Shown here: one piece after another, positions 20,984-29,375 of the stretch
Layout of the letters: each line of letters begins with the position of its first letter
Numbering within the stretch: position 1 is the first letter of the stretch
NCBI RefSeq assembly: GCF_903915725.1
Contig: NZ_CAIWTY010000035.1
Location: 1-64,000 of the forward strand
DNA length: 64,000 nucleotides
Direction: 5' to 3'
Source: an uncultured Rhodopila sp.
Lineage (GTDB): Bacteria > Pseudomonadota > Alphaproteobacteria > Acetobacterales > Acetobacteraceae
Program-made: the position numbers and the translations under genes
Notes under the pieces: model-generated
What the model saw: the letters and a program-made list of their open reading frames with translations, nothing else
The model's database searches: none
Told to the model about the DNA's origin: nothing

Positions 20984-22072
20984 ATGCCGGCCGTTGAGAG
21001 ACGCCAGCCGACTTTGCTGCATGTCTTTCCGACCTTCGCGACCGGCGGCGTGCAGGTCCGCTTTGCCTGCGTGGCAAATCGTTTCGGTCGGCGTTGGCGT
21101 CACGCCATTGTTGCCATGGACGGCAACTCGGCCTGCCGCGAGCGCCTTAACCCGGACCTCGACGCCATTTACCCGCCGATTGTCCTGCCCAAGGGCAACG
21201 CGCTGCGCACCGTCGGCCGCTGCCGTGCCGCGCTGCGGGATTTGGCGCCGGATCTGCTGCTGACTTACAACTGGGGATCGATCGAGTGGGCGATCGCCAA
21301 CCTGGCGCCAATCGTCCGGCATGTTCATGTCGAGGATGGCCTCGGTCCCGACGAAGCGATCCGGCAATTCCGCAGGCGCATATGGACGCGGCGGTTCGTG
21401 CTGCGCCGCAGTACGGTGGTCGTGCCGTCCCACCTTTTGCAGCGCACGGCGACCGAGGTCTGGGGCCTGCCGCCGCCGGTGGTGCGGCTGATTCCCAATG
21501 GCGTCGATCTCGCCAGGTTCGCCGGTTCGGCCGCACGGCCGGACGGTCCGCCTGTGATCGGCACGGTGGCGGCGCTGCGGGCCGAGAAGAACCTCGGCCG
21601 GCTGCTGCACGCGTTCAAAAGGGTGCGGCAGCAGATGCCCGCAAGGCTGGTCATCGTCGGCGACGGACCGGAGCGGGCGGGACTGGAGGCGCTGGGTGCC
21701 GAGTTGGGCATCGCCGGGGATGTGCGCTTTGCCGGCCATACGCCGCGGCCGGAAAGCGAATATGCCGGTTTCGACATCTTCGCCCTGAGCTCGGACACCG
21801 AGCAGATGCCGCTGAGCCTGCTTGAGGCCATGGCCGCCCGCCTGCCGGTTGCCGCGACGGATGTCGGCGACGTGCGCTTGATGCTGGCCGCGGCGAACCA
21901 GGGCTTCGTTGTCCAGAAGGATGCGGCGGCGCTGGGCGATGCGTTGCTCAGGCTGGTGCGCGAGCCTGACCTGCGCCGTGCTATCGGCGCCGCCAATCGC
22001 GCCCGGGCGGAGCAGGAATACGACCAGGAGGGGATGTTCGCCGCCTGGGCGTCCGTGTTCGACGGCAATTAA
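20984..22072 (+). CDS. Glycosyltransferase family 4
   Basis: A 362-aa GT-B glycosyltransferase. It has the N-terminal acceptor-side glycine loop (PTFATGGVQVRF), the linker GTVAALRAEKNLGRLLHAF, and the donor-side EX7E motif in EQMPLSLLEAMA. It stands alone on the plus strand with a strong AAAGGAG ribosome site and no other sugar genes nearby, so substrate and product are unknown. A perfect inverted repeat lies between its end and the convergent small secreted-protein gene. Confidence 0.88.
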   Translation: MPAVERRQPTLLHVFPTFATGGVQVRFACVANRFGRRWRHAIVAMDGNSACRERLNPDLDAIYPPIVLPKGNALRTVGRCRAALRDLAPDLLLTYNWGSIEWAIANLAPIVRHVHVEDGLGPDEAIRQFRRRIWTRRFVLRRSTVVVPSHLLQRTATEVWGLPPPVVRLIPNGVDLARFAGSAARPDGPPVIGTVAALRAEKNLGRLLHAFKRVRQQMPARLVIVGDGPERAGLEALGAELGIAGDVRFAGHTPRPESEYAGFDIFALSSDTEQMPLSLLEAMAARLPVAATDVGDVRLMLAAANQGFVVQKDAAALGDALLRLVREPDLRRAIGAANRARAEQEYDQEGMFAAWASVFDGN

Positions 22073-22105
22073 CGCTGGGTGGAAAAGCGCCGGACGCTGC
22101 TACAC

Positions 22106-22184
22106 CGTCATGGCCCGGCTTGTCCGGGCCACCTGTACCAGCACACTGCCACGATAGGTGGCCCGGACAAGCCGGGCCATGACG
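22106..22184. repeat. Palindromic repeat variant with perfect 29-bp arms
   Basis: The left arm 22106-22134 and right arm 22156-22184 are exact reverse complements separated by 21 bp. Outer sequence (CGTCATGGCC...GGGCCATGACG) matches the repeat family but the core differs. It sits between two convergent genes, where it could act as a bidirectional terminator. Confidence 0.88.
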
Positions 22185-22234
22185 AATGAGGTCGCGCCAC
22201 GCTGAACCCGGGCTTGTGTGTCAGCCCCCGGGAC

Positions 22235-22537
22235 TCAGGGGATCAAGCCGCACTCGAACAGCTTGTTGGCGATCGGGGCGGCCACACGGCCGATGAATTC
22301 GCGGCGGATTTGCGGGTCTTCGTGGAGCACGCGGACGGCCCGTTCCTCCATTTCCGCGCGCTGGCCGGTTGGCGGATGCCCGCGCTGCTCCGCCAATTGC
22401 TGGCAGGACGAGCTTTCATATTTCTGCACGACCTTCTCCGCCAGACGATCGACGAGCGGGTGGTCCTGGGCGAATGCGCCCGGGGCGAGAAGGGCCGGGA
22501 AGGCAGCCGCGACGATGACTATGATGAATGCCCGCAT
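22235..22537 (-). CDS. Small secreted protein of unknown function
   Basis: A 100-aa protein with a clear Sec signal peptide ending near APGAFA-QD. The mature part is charged, helical and holds two Cys (SSSCQQLAEQRG and FECGLIP) that could form a disulfide in the periplasm. AGGAAA precedes the ATG. I do not recognise a characterised family. Confidence 0.7.
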   Translation of the reverse strand: MRAFIIVIVAAAFPALLAPGAFAQDHPLVDRLAEKVVQKYESSSCQQLAEQRGHPPTGQRAEMEERAVRVLHEDPQIRREFIGRVAAPIANKLFECGLIP

Positions 22538-22575
22538 ATCGACGTTTCCTTTCGATTTATCAGCGATTGCCGGTA

Positions 22576-25314
22576 TTATTGATGGCCGAGGCTATACTCT
22601 GTGCAGACCGTGCGTCCAGGGTTGGTGCTGGTGGTTTCGGAGAAGGCATGGATCGACTGCTTGCGCTGCCTGGCACTGAAACAGCATCGGGCGAGGTGTG
22701 CAGCGGCAAAGTCGTGGATGGCCGGCACAAGGCCGGCCATGACACGGGGACAACGGCCCACCATGACGATAGCGAGCAGACGACCCATCCTGCCTCTCAG
22801 TTCGCGTCCTGCGCCGCCTTTGTAAGCCTCCATCAGCTTCTGCTTGTCGGCATCCGTCAGCACCGGCGGATCGAGCGCGATCGTCAGCTTGTCGATCTTC
22901 CCCGTAAACCTGAACGGCACCTGGTAATCCCGATCATTTATCGGCGTCCCGGTATCCGATCCGATATCGAACGTCTCATCGATCGGCAGAAGGATCGGGA
23001 TCGTCCGTTCCAGCGTCTGGGTGGACACAAGCTTCCCATCCACCTTGAACGTTCCGGTACCAGGCCGACCGAGCCCGCTCGGCGAGGCGAAGGCCAGCGT
23101 GGCGAAGCCGAGGCCGTCATATTTGAATTCATACTCCAGCGTATGCTTGCCGGGTGCGAGCTCATCCGGCCCTTCCCACCGCACCTGCTTCAAGCCGATC
23201 AGGTTCCAGGTGAAGACCGGCTTGCCCTGCAGAAGATAAAGTCCGTAGCCGCCGAAGCGCCCGCCATCGGTCACGACGACGCCCTCGCCGCCGCCTTGCG
23301 GCACGTCGATCTCCGCCGTGATGGTATAGGATGTCCCCAGCAGGTTCGGCGCAGCACCGTTCGGAATCCCGGTGACCGGTTCGCCCGAGTAGGTGAACAC
23401 CTTCCGACCCGCCGCCAGCGACGGCCGCGGCGCCGCGAGGCGGGTGATCACCGAGGCATCCAGCGGCAGCACCTGGTATTTCGCGAACTGCGCGAACATC
23501 AGGTCCTTCATTTCCTCGACTTTCCGCGGATTCCTGGCCGCTACGTCAGTGTCCTGGCTCCAGTCGTGGCTGACGTCGTAAAGCTCGAACCTGAAGGAGC
23601 CGGCCGGGTCAAGGTTGATCTTGCCCCAGCCGATGTCCCACGGCGGACGTGTCGGCACGGCGCTCAACATCCAGCCGTCGTCATACAGGCCCTGCACGCC
23701 CATCATCTCGAAATACTGGATCTTGTGATGCGTCGGTGCGTCGGCGTTCGCCTTGTCGAAGGTGTAGGCCAGGCTGACGCCGTCCAGCGGCTTCTGCGCG
23801 ACGCCGTCAACCATCACCGGCGCGGGAATGCCGGTCGCCTCCAGCAATGTCGGCACGATGTCGTTGACGTGGTGGAACTGCCAGCGGATGCCGCCCTTGT
23901 CGGTGATGTGGCCGGGCCACGAGATTGTCATGCCCTGGCGGGTGCCGCCGAAGAAGGACGGGATCTGCTTGGTCCATTTGAACGGCGTATCGAACGCCCA
24001 GGCCCACGGCACCGCCATATGCGGATAGGTCTGGTCGGTGCCCCAGGCGTTGTAGTACGGCATCTGCTGTTCGGCGGTCAGGGTGACGCCATTGAACATC
24101 AGCGTCTCGTCGGGGGTGCCGTTCAGCGTCCCCTCGGCCGAGGCACCGTTGTCGCCGCTGATATAGATGATCAACGTGTTGTCCAGCTTGCCCATGTCCT
24201 GCACCGCCTGGATCACCCGGCCGATTTCATGGTCGGTGTAGGCGAGGTAGGCGGCGTAGACGTCGGCCTGATGGACGAACAGCTTCTTCTCGGTGTCGCT
24301 CAGTTCGTCCCAGTTCTTCAGCAGGTCATGCGGCCAGGGGGTCAGCTTCGTATCGGCCGGGATGACTCCCAGCTTCTTCTGATTGGCAAAAATCTGGTCG
24401 CGCAGGCTGTTCCAACCCTTGTCGAACAGATGCATGTCGCTGATTTTTTTCGTCCACTCCGGCGTCGGATGATGCGGCGCGTGGGTGCCGCCCGGCACGT
24501 AGTAGAGCAGGAACGGCATCGCCGGGTCGATGTCGTTCAACTGGTTCATCCAGTGGATTGCGTCGTCCGCCATCGCGGTGGTCAGGTTCCACTGCGGATT
24601 CCCGTTATAGGGATAGATCGCGGTGGTGTTGCGGAACAGATTCGGCTGCCACTGACTGGTGTCGCCGCCGATGAAGCCATAGAAATACTCGAAGCCCATC
24701 CCGCTCGGCCATTGGTCGAACGGTCCGGCCTGGCTGGCCTGGTAGGTGGGCACGTTATGGTCCTTGCCGAACCAGGAGGTGCGGTAGCCGTTGTCCTGCA
24801 GGATACGGCCGATGGTGGCGCTATCCTTGCCGATGATGCTGTTATAGCCGGGGAAGCCGGTGGACTGCTCGGAAATCACGCCGAACCCTACCGAATGGTG
24901 GTTGCGCCCGGTGATCAGCGCCGCCCGCGTCGGCGAGCACAACGCGGTCGAGTGGAAATTAGTGTAGCGCAGGCCGTCATTGGCGATGCGGTCGAGCGAC
25001 GGGGTCGGGATGACGCCGCCGAAGGTGCTCGGCGCGGCGAAGCCGACGTCGTCGGTCATGATCAGCAGGATGTTCGGCGCGCCCTTGGGCGGCACCACCC
25101 GGGCCGGCCAAGCCGGCTTCGACTCGGCCGCATTCAGGCCGATATCGCCGGTGAAGGGCTGCGGCGGGGGCGGCAAATAGCGGCCGTCGATCGTGGTTGT
25201 CGCGGCCGGTGCGCCGGGTGCGCCGGTCTGCTGCTGCGCCGAAGCAGCCCGCGGGGCCGCGATCAGTGGAACGAAGCATAAACACATAAGCACCCTGGCG
25301 CGCATGTGCCGCAT
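22576..25314 (-). CDS. Arylsulfatase (formylglycine-dependent)
   Basis: A 912-aa periplasmic sulfatase. It has a signal peptide (cleavage near AASA-QQQ), metal-binding TDDVGF around Asp88-Asp89, and the formylglycine motif CSPTRAALITG with Cys126 as the residue to be oxidised. DHEIGRVIQAVQDMGKLDNT and ISGDNGA mark the second metal-site region. It resembles the large AtsA-type arylsulfatases, which end soon after the LMEAYKGG segment. Here the frame continues about 75 residues, the first part through a half copy of the local palindromic repeat (RVMAGLVPAIHDF), so the tail is probably acquired. The divergent AraC gene is its likely regulator. No sulfatase-maturing enzyme is in the window. Confidence 0.93.
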   Translation of the reverse strand: MRHMRARVLMCLCFVPLIAAPRAASAQQQTGAPGAPAATTTIDGRYLPPPPQPFTGDIGLNAAESKPAWPARVVPPKGAPNILLIMTDDVGFAAPSTFGGVIPTPSLDRIANDGLRYTNFHSTALCSPTRAALITGRNHHSVGFGVISEQSTGFPGYNSIIGKDSATIGRILQDNGYRTSWFGKDHNVPTYQASQAGPFDQWPSGMGFEYFYGFIGGDTSQWQPNLFRNTTAIYPYNGNPQWNLTTAMADDAIHWMNQLNDIDPAMPFLLYYVPGGTHAPHHPTPEWTKKISDMHLFDKGWNSLRDQIFANQKKLGVIPADTKLTPWPHDLLKNWDELSDTEKKLFVHQADVYAAYLAYTDHEIGRVIQAVQDMGKLDNTLIIYISGDNGASAEGTLNGTPDETLMFNGVTLTAEQQMPYYNAWGTDQTYPHMAVPWAWAFDTPFKWTKQIPSFFGGTRQGMTISWPGHITDKGGIRWQFHHVNDIVPTLLEATGIPAPVMVDGVAQKPLDGVSLAYTFDKANADAPTHHKIQYFEMMGVQGLYDDGWMLSAVPTRPPWDIGWGKINLDPAGSFRFELYDVSHDWSQDTDVAARNPRKVEEMKDLMFAQFAKYQVLPLDASVITRLAAPRPSLAAGRKVFTYSGEPVTGIPNGAAPNLLGTSYTITAEIDVPQGGGEGVVVTDGGRFGGYGLYLLQGKPVFTWNLIGLKQVRWEGPDELAPGKHTLEYEFKYDGLGFATLAFASPSGLGRPGTGTFKVDGKLVSTQTLERTIPILLPIDETFDIGSDTGTPINDRDYQVPFRFTGKIDKLTIALDPPVLTDADKQKLMEAYKGGAGRELRGRMGRLLAIVMVGRCPRVMAGLVPAIHDFAAAHLARCCFSARQRKQSIHAFSETTSTNPGRTVCTEYSLGHQ
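22707..22746. repeat. Half copy of the palindromic repeat within the arylsulfatase 3' end
   Basis: AAAGTCGTGGATGGCC, a short loop and GGCCGGCCATGACACG match the right half of the full copies at 15066 and 20765. Read on the minus strand in the sulfatase frame it encodes VMAGLVPAIHDF. The left half is absent. Confidence 0.85.
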
Positions 25315-25438
25315 TTGTGTCCTCCAATTGGCGTCCTGCCGTCGGGGTCGGACTGTTGCCCGATATAAATTCCGCCGCTATGCAGTTTTGGCGGAACCGT
25401 TGCCCTACCGGTTCGCATGGGGGCGCGACATCCAGCGA

Positions 25439-26428
25439 ATGGCCAGTCACCAGTTCTCGACCTTCACCGATCCCAACGAGTACCGGGAGCGCCTGCGCGG
25501 CGCGGACGAGCAGATCATGATTTTGGCCCCCGGGGACTACCGGGCCGAACTCACGCATCTGGATTTCGGCACAGTCCTGGTGCAGCGCAGCCGCCAGAGC
25601 CTGCCGCACGTCGCCATCGGCGGCGCACACCCTCAGTTGACCAGTATCGTGCTGCTGTCCCGCGCGGAGCAGCCGGAGGTTCGCATCAACGGCATCGGTG
25701 CCGGCGGTCGCGATCTGCTGGTTCTGGGTGCCGGCAGCGAATACTATCAACGCGCGGCCGGGGACTTGTGCTGGGGCAGCACGACCATGCCGACCGTAAC
25801 GCTGATGGCGTCGGCTGGGATTCTGCTCGGGCGTGAGATAGCGCCGCCGCCGGTCACACGTCTGGTGACCCCATCCCCCGGGGCCATGGAGCGCATGCGG
25901 TCGCTGCATGAGTCCTCAGCCATCATGGCGGCTTCGGCGCCGGAGGGCCTGCATCCGCGGGTCGCGACGGCGCTGCAGAACGCCCTGATCGAGGCCATGG
26001 TACTTTGCCTCGCGCCCGCTGTGCACAACGACACGTCGATCGCTCTCGACAGCCGATCGGCTGGGGTGATGCGGCGCTTCATGGAGCTGGTGGAGGCGGA
26101 GCCGGCGCTGCCGCTGTCCATGATCGACGTCTGCGCGGAACTCGGGGTGTCCGGTCGCACGCTGCGGCAGTATTGCCTGCGCCACCTCGGCTTGGGGCCA
26201 AACCGTTACCTGTGGCTGCGGCGGATGAATCTCGCGCGGCGGGCGCTGTCGCCGGGGGGCGGTGGGATCACGGTGACGCAGGTCGCCAACGATTTCGGCT
26301 TTGGTGAGCTGGGCCGATTCGCGGTGCGCTATCGCCAGTTGTTTGGTGAAACGCCGTCGGCGACGCTGCGGCGAGCAGGCGGTGCTTGCCGCGCGGGTTC
26401 GCCGCTTACGTCCCGCTGCCCGGCGTGA
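25439..26428 (+). CDS. AraC-family transcriptional regulator
   Basis: A 329-aa regulator with an N-terminal effector-type domain and a C-terminal double helix-turn-helix. The first helix pair is LSMIDVCAELGVSGRTLRQY and the second VTQVANDFGFGELGRFAVRYRQLFGETP, both typical of AraC proteins. The ATG at 25439 (MASHQFSTF) is chosen as the first Met before conserved-looking sequence; the frame is open further upstream into the shared promoter region. It is transcribed away from the arylsulfatase gene. The 3' end overlaps the next gene tail to tail by 23 bp. Confidence 0.88.
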   Translation: MASHQFSTFTDPNEYRERLRGADEQIMILAPGDYRAELTHLDFGTVLVQRSRQSLPHVAIGGAHPQLTSIVLLSRAEQPEVRINGIGAGGRDLLVLGAGSEYYQRAAGDLCWGSTTMPTVTLMASAGILLGREIAPPPVTRLVTPSPGAMERMRSLHESSAIMAASAPEGLHPRVATALQNALIEAMVLCLAPAVHNDTSIALDSRSAGVMRRFMELVEAEPALPLSMIDVCAELGVSGRTLRQYCLRHLGLGPNRYLWLRRMNLARRALSPGGGGITVTQVANDFGFGELGRFAVRYRQLFGETPSATLRRAGGACRAGSPLTSRCPA

Positions 26429-26810
26429 AGCAGTAGAAACCTCTGTTCTCCGGGTGCCGCGTCCAGCAGGCCACCGGCTCGGGCACTGACGAACCGTGGA
26501 TCACCTTCTCATCGGGCACTTCGACATAGGCGTCCGGCCCATGCTCCCAGCCATGCCCGTCGGCCGTCAGCTTGCGGATGAAGACTTCGTAGTGGCCGTC
26601 CTTGTTGACCCGCCAGCTATCGACCGGGCGGCAATCGGCGAGGCTGCAGCAGGAGACGCTGCCCCCGGGCTGCTTCATGTCGCGTACCGCGTCGGCGTAA
26701 TCGCGCATGCGGAACGCGTCGGTGGAATCTGCCGGCGGCGGGCTGGCGTAGGCGTTGGCGGCGATCAGGAACGAAACGGCGGCGGCCGAGAAAAATCGTG
26801 TTGTGCCCAT
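26406..26810 (-). CDS. Secreted Cys-rich protein of unknown function
   Basis: A 134-aa protein with a signal peptide (cleavage near NAYA-SPP). The mature part holds SCCSLADCRPVDSW and later CW and YCF, so several cysteines could form periplasmic disulfides. Charged and aromatic residues elsewhere suggest a small folded domain. Its family is not one I can name. Its promoter should lie in the AT-rich segment around 26900. Confidence 0.7.
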   Translation of the reverse strand: MGTTRFFSAAAVSFLIAANAYASPPPADSTDAFRMRDYADAVRDMKQPGGSVSCCSLADCRPVDSWRVNKDGHYEVFIRKLTADGHGWEHGPDAYVEVPDEKVIHGSSVPEPVACWTRHPENRGFYCFTPGSGT

Positions 26811-26875
26811 GGTGAAACGTCCGGCTCAAAAAAAAGCGCAATGGGTATCACGGTTTCGTGACACCTGCTGCAATG

Positions 26876-26955
26876 CAGCACGAACGGCCGCCGCGTCAAG
26901 ATAAAAATCTATTATAGATTTGCAATATTGATCGGTCCATATACAGCACGAACGG
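26876..26955. promoter_or_regulatory. 12-bp direct repeats flanking an AT-rich palindrome
   Basis: CAGCACGAACGG occurs at 26876-26887 and again at 26944-26955. Between them AAATCTA-TTA-TAGATTT (26905-26921) forms a perfect 7-bp palindrome in an AT-rich stretch unlike its surroundings. This looks like an operator/promoter for the minus-strand secreted-protein gene, or a small insertion flanked by duplicated target. Confidence 0.45.
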
Positions 26956-27012
26956 GTGGTGCTCTCGCCCCCATCGGCGTTAAATGAGCGCGCCGCCGGC
27001 TGCGCTTTTTCC

Positions 27013-27100
27013 CGTCATGGTGCGCGCAGGCGCACCATCCACGCCTTTGCGGTGCGTGTCACGGCAAAGACGTGGATGCCGACCTGCGTCGGCATGACGA
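27013..27100. repeat. Palindromic repeat variant downstream of acoC
   Basis: GTCATGGTGCGC...GCGCACCATCCACGCCTTTG then GCAAAGACGTGGATGCCG...CGGCATGACGA. The left hairpin has a 9-bp stem (27017-27025/27030-27038). It shares the outer and core sequence of the other copies, with different stem sequence, and is the closest relative of the copy inside xanthine dehydrogenase. Confidence 0.88.
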
Positions 27101-27211
27101 TGGGAAGCGGCGACCCGGGGCACTATGGTAAAGCCTATGCGCTCGGTTCACGCGTTCATTCTAATCGGCAAGAGCCCTGCGCCCGGCAGTCAATTCCAAC
27201 GCGGAATAAAA

Positions 27212-28333
27212 CTACTCAACAAAATCCAGCAACAGCCGGCTCACCTCCGACGCTTTTTCCAGGTGCGGCATGTGCCCGGCGCCGGGCAACACGTGTGTCG
27301 CTACTGAGGCAGGCAGCCCCTCGGCATGCCGAGGCGGAACGATCCGGTCCTCGGCCCCCCAGATCACCTGCACCTGAATGTCGCCGAGCTCACCCAACCG
27401 CCCGCGCAGGATTTCGCGCTGTCCGCCGGCGAAATTCGCCTCCCTGATCGTCGTCAGCGCCTCGCGCGCGCCATCCAGCCGCTTGAACCGCAGCAGATCC
27501 TCCGTCATGTCGTTGCTCACCAGGCTCTCATCGACAAATAACTTGGCCAGCACCGGCTGAAGCAGTTTGCGCCGGTTGGCGGAGATGAAATCGCGGGTGA
27601 AATCATCGTCGATCTCTTTACCCAGGCCCGCCGGACAGATCAGCGTCAGCGACGCGGCATGAGACGGACTGTCCAGCGCCGCCCGCAGCGCCACCGCTCC
27701 GCCCAGCGAATGACCCACCAGATGCGCTTTCGGAACATCCAGCGCACGCAGCACATCCAGCACGGCGCCGGCCAGCGTGGCCAGATCGCCGGCACCAGCA
27801 TCCTTCGTTGATCCGCCATGCCCGGGCAGGTCGAGCGCGATAACCCGGTGCCGCTCCGCAAGCGCCGGCTGCACAAACAACCAATTATTCAAATCCCCCC
27901 CGAAACCATGCAACAAAACGATCGGCCGCCCCTCATGTTCCGTTCCGGTTTCAAGATAACGCATCGGCCGCCCGCCGATATGCACGACGAGCGGCTCCGG
28001 CGATGCGTCGCCAACCGTCTCCACCGGCCGCGCCGCGAATTCAGCGTGAAAATGTTCAATAAATGCATCGATCTCGCTGTCGGCCACCGCGGCATCAGCC
28101 ACCACCGCGATCAGCGCCCCGACCGGCAACTCCTCCTGTTCCCGGGCCACGTGCCGGCGCAGGACGCCGGCCACGGCGCTTTCATAGGCATTGGTGATCT
28201 TGGTCGTTTCGATATCAGCCAGTTCGTCGCCAACCGCGATCACCGCACCTTCTTCTTTTGCCCAGGAAACGACTTTTCCTTCCGTCATCGCCAGGCCGAA
28301 TTTCGGCATGGTGACGGGAAGGATGCCCGTCAT
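27212..28333 (-). CDS. acoC: Acetoin dehydrogenase E2 (lipoyl domain plus alpha/beta-hydrolase)
   Basis: A 373-aa dihydrolipoyl acetyltransferase of the AcoC type. An N-terminal lipoyl domain carries the lipoylation site Lys45 in DIETTKITN. The catalytic part is an alpha/beta-hydrolase fold (LHGFGGDLNNW oxyanion loop, nucleophile in VGHSLGGAVAL, His in GAGHMPHLEKA), as in AcoC and unlike the usual E2 catalytic domain. It accepts the acetyl group from the AcoAB E1 and passes it to CoA. Its ATG overlaps the acoB stop (ATGA). No dihydrolipoamide dehydrogenase gene follows, so E3 must come from elsewhere. Confidence 0.85.
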   Translation of the reverse strand: MTGILPVTMPKFGLAMTEGKVVSWAKEEGAVIAVGDELADIETTKITNAYESAVAGVLRRHVAREQEELPVGALIAVVADAAVADSEIDAFIEHFHAEFAARPVETVGDASPEPLVVHIGGRPMRYLETGTEHEGRPIVLLHGFGGDLNNWLFVQPALAERHRVIALDLPGHGGSTKDAGAGDLATLAGAVLDVLRALDVPKAHLVGHSLGGAVALRAALDSPSHAASLTLICPAGLGKEIDDDFTRDFISANRRKLLQPVLAKLFVDESLVSNDMTEDLLRFKRLDGAREALTTIREANFAGGQREILRGRLGELGDIQVQVIWGAEDRIVPPRHAEGLPASVATHVLPGAGHMPHLEKASEVSRLLLDFVE

Positions 28334-29361
28334 GCGCGCGCCCCCTGCTTGCCGGCATACTGCATCACCGCCCGCACCGCCGCCTCCACGCGCGCGGCAT
28401 CGGGCACATAGAGATCCTCCAGGTTCGGCGCGAACGGCACCGGAACATGCGGCGGGCAGACCATGCGTATCGGCGCGCGCAACGCCCCGAATGCCTCCTG
28501 CGCCACCAGCGCCGAAATGTCGGTCGCCATGTTGCAGCGCGGGCTGGCCTCATCGACGATCACCAGGCGGCCTGTCTCCTCGACGCTGTCGAGAATCGAT
28601 CCGGTATCGAGCGGCGACGTCGTGCGCGGATCGATCACCGTGCAACTGATCCCCTGCTTGGCAAGCGCATCGGCTGCCGCGTTGGCGATTTGCACCATGC
28701 GGCCAATCCCGACGATGGTGACGTCGGAACCCTCCCGCGTCAGGTTCGCCTCGCCGAACGGAATGGTGTAGGATTCGTCTGGAACTTCCTCCTCCTGGTC
28801 GTACAGGACCTTGTTCTCCATGAAGATCACCGGATCGTCGTCGCGGATCGCCTGGATCAGCAGACCTTTCGCCTCATAGGCCGAGGACGGGATCACCACC
28901 TTCAGCCCGGGGATATGGGTGAAGATCGGATACAGGCACTGGCTGTGCTGGCTGGCCGCCCGGAAACCCGCGCCGTACATCATGCGAATCACCAGCGGCG
29001 TCACCGCGTGACCGCCGAACATATAGCGGAACTTGGCGGCCTGATTGAAAATCTGGTCGAAGCAGACGCCCATGAAATCGACGAACATCAGTTCGGCAAC
29101 GGGACGGAGGCCGGTGGCCGCCGCCCCGGCCGCGGCGCCGATATAGGCGCTCTCGCTCAGCGGCGTATCGAGCACGCGCTCCCGTCCGAATTCGCCGACA
29201 AGTCCTTTCGTCACGCCAAGGACGCCGCCCCAGGCATCATCGTCGCCCGGCGCCCCGGCGCCCCCGGCCACATCCTCGCCCATCAGAATGACGCGCGGGT
29301 CGCGGCGCATTTCCTGCCGCAGCGCCTCGTTGATCGCCTGGCGAAAGCTTTTCTTGCTCAT
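28330..29361 (-). CDS. acoB: Acetoin dehydrogenase E1 beta subunit
   Basis: A 343-aa transketolase-type beta subunit (INEALRQEMRRDPRVILMGEDVAG start, GLRPVAELMFVDFMG, EEVPDESYTIPFGEA, and IDPRTTSPLDTGSIL in the C-terminal domain). With AcoA it forms the thiamine-dependent E1 that cleaves acetoin or a related 2-oxo acid. The ATG at 29361 is preferred over 29379 because GGGAGGG lies at good spacing before it. Confidence 0.88.
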   Translation of the reverse strand: MSKKSFRQAINEALRQEMRRDPRVILMGEDVAGGAGAPGDDDAWGGVLGVTKGLVGEFGRERVLDTPLSESAYIGAAAGAAATGLRPVAELMFVDFMGVCFDQIFNQAAKFRYMFGGHAVTPLVIRMMYGAGFRAASQHSQCLYPIFTHIPGLKVVIPSSAYEAKGLLIQAIRDDDPVIFMENKVLYDQEEEVPDESYTIPFGEANLTREGSDVTIVGIGRMVQIANAAADALAKQGISCTVIDPRTTSPLDTGSILDSVEETGRLVIVDEASPRCNMATDISALVAQEAFGALRAPIRMVCPPHVPVPFAPNLEDLYVPDAARVEAAVRAVMQYAGKQGARA

Positions 29362-29375
29362 GGATCGACCCTCCC

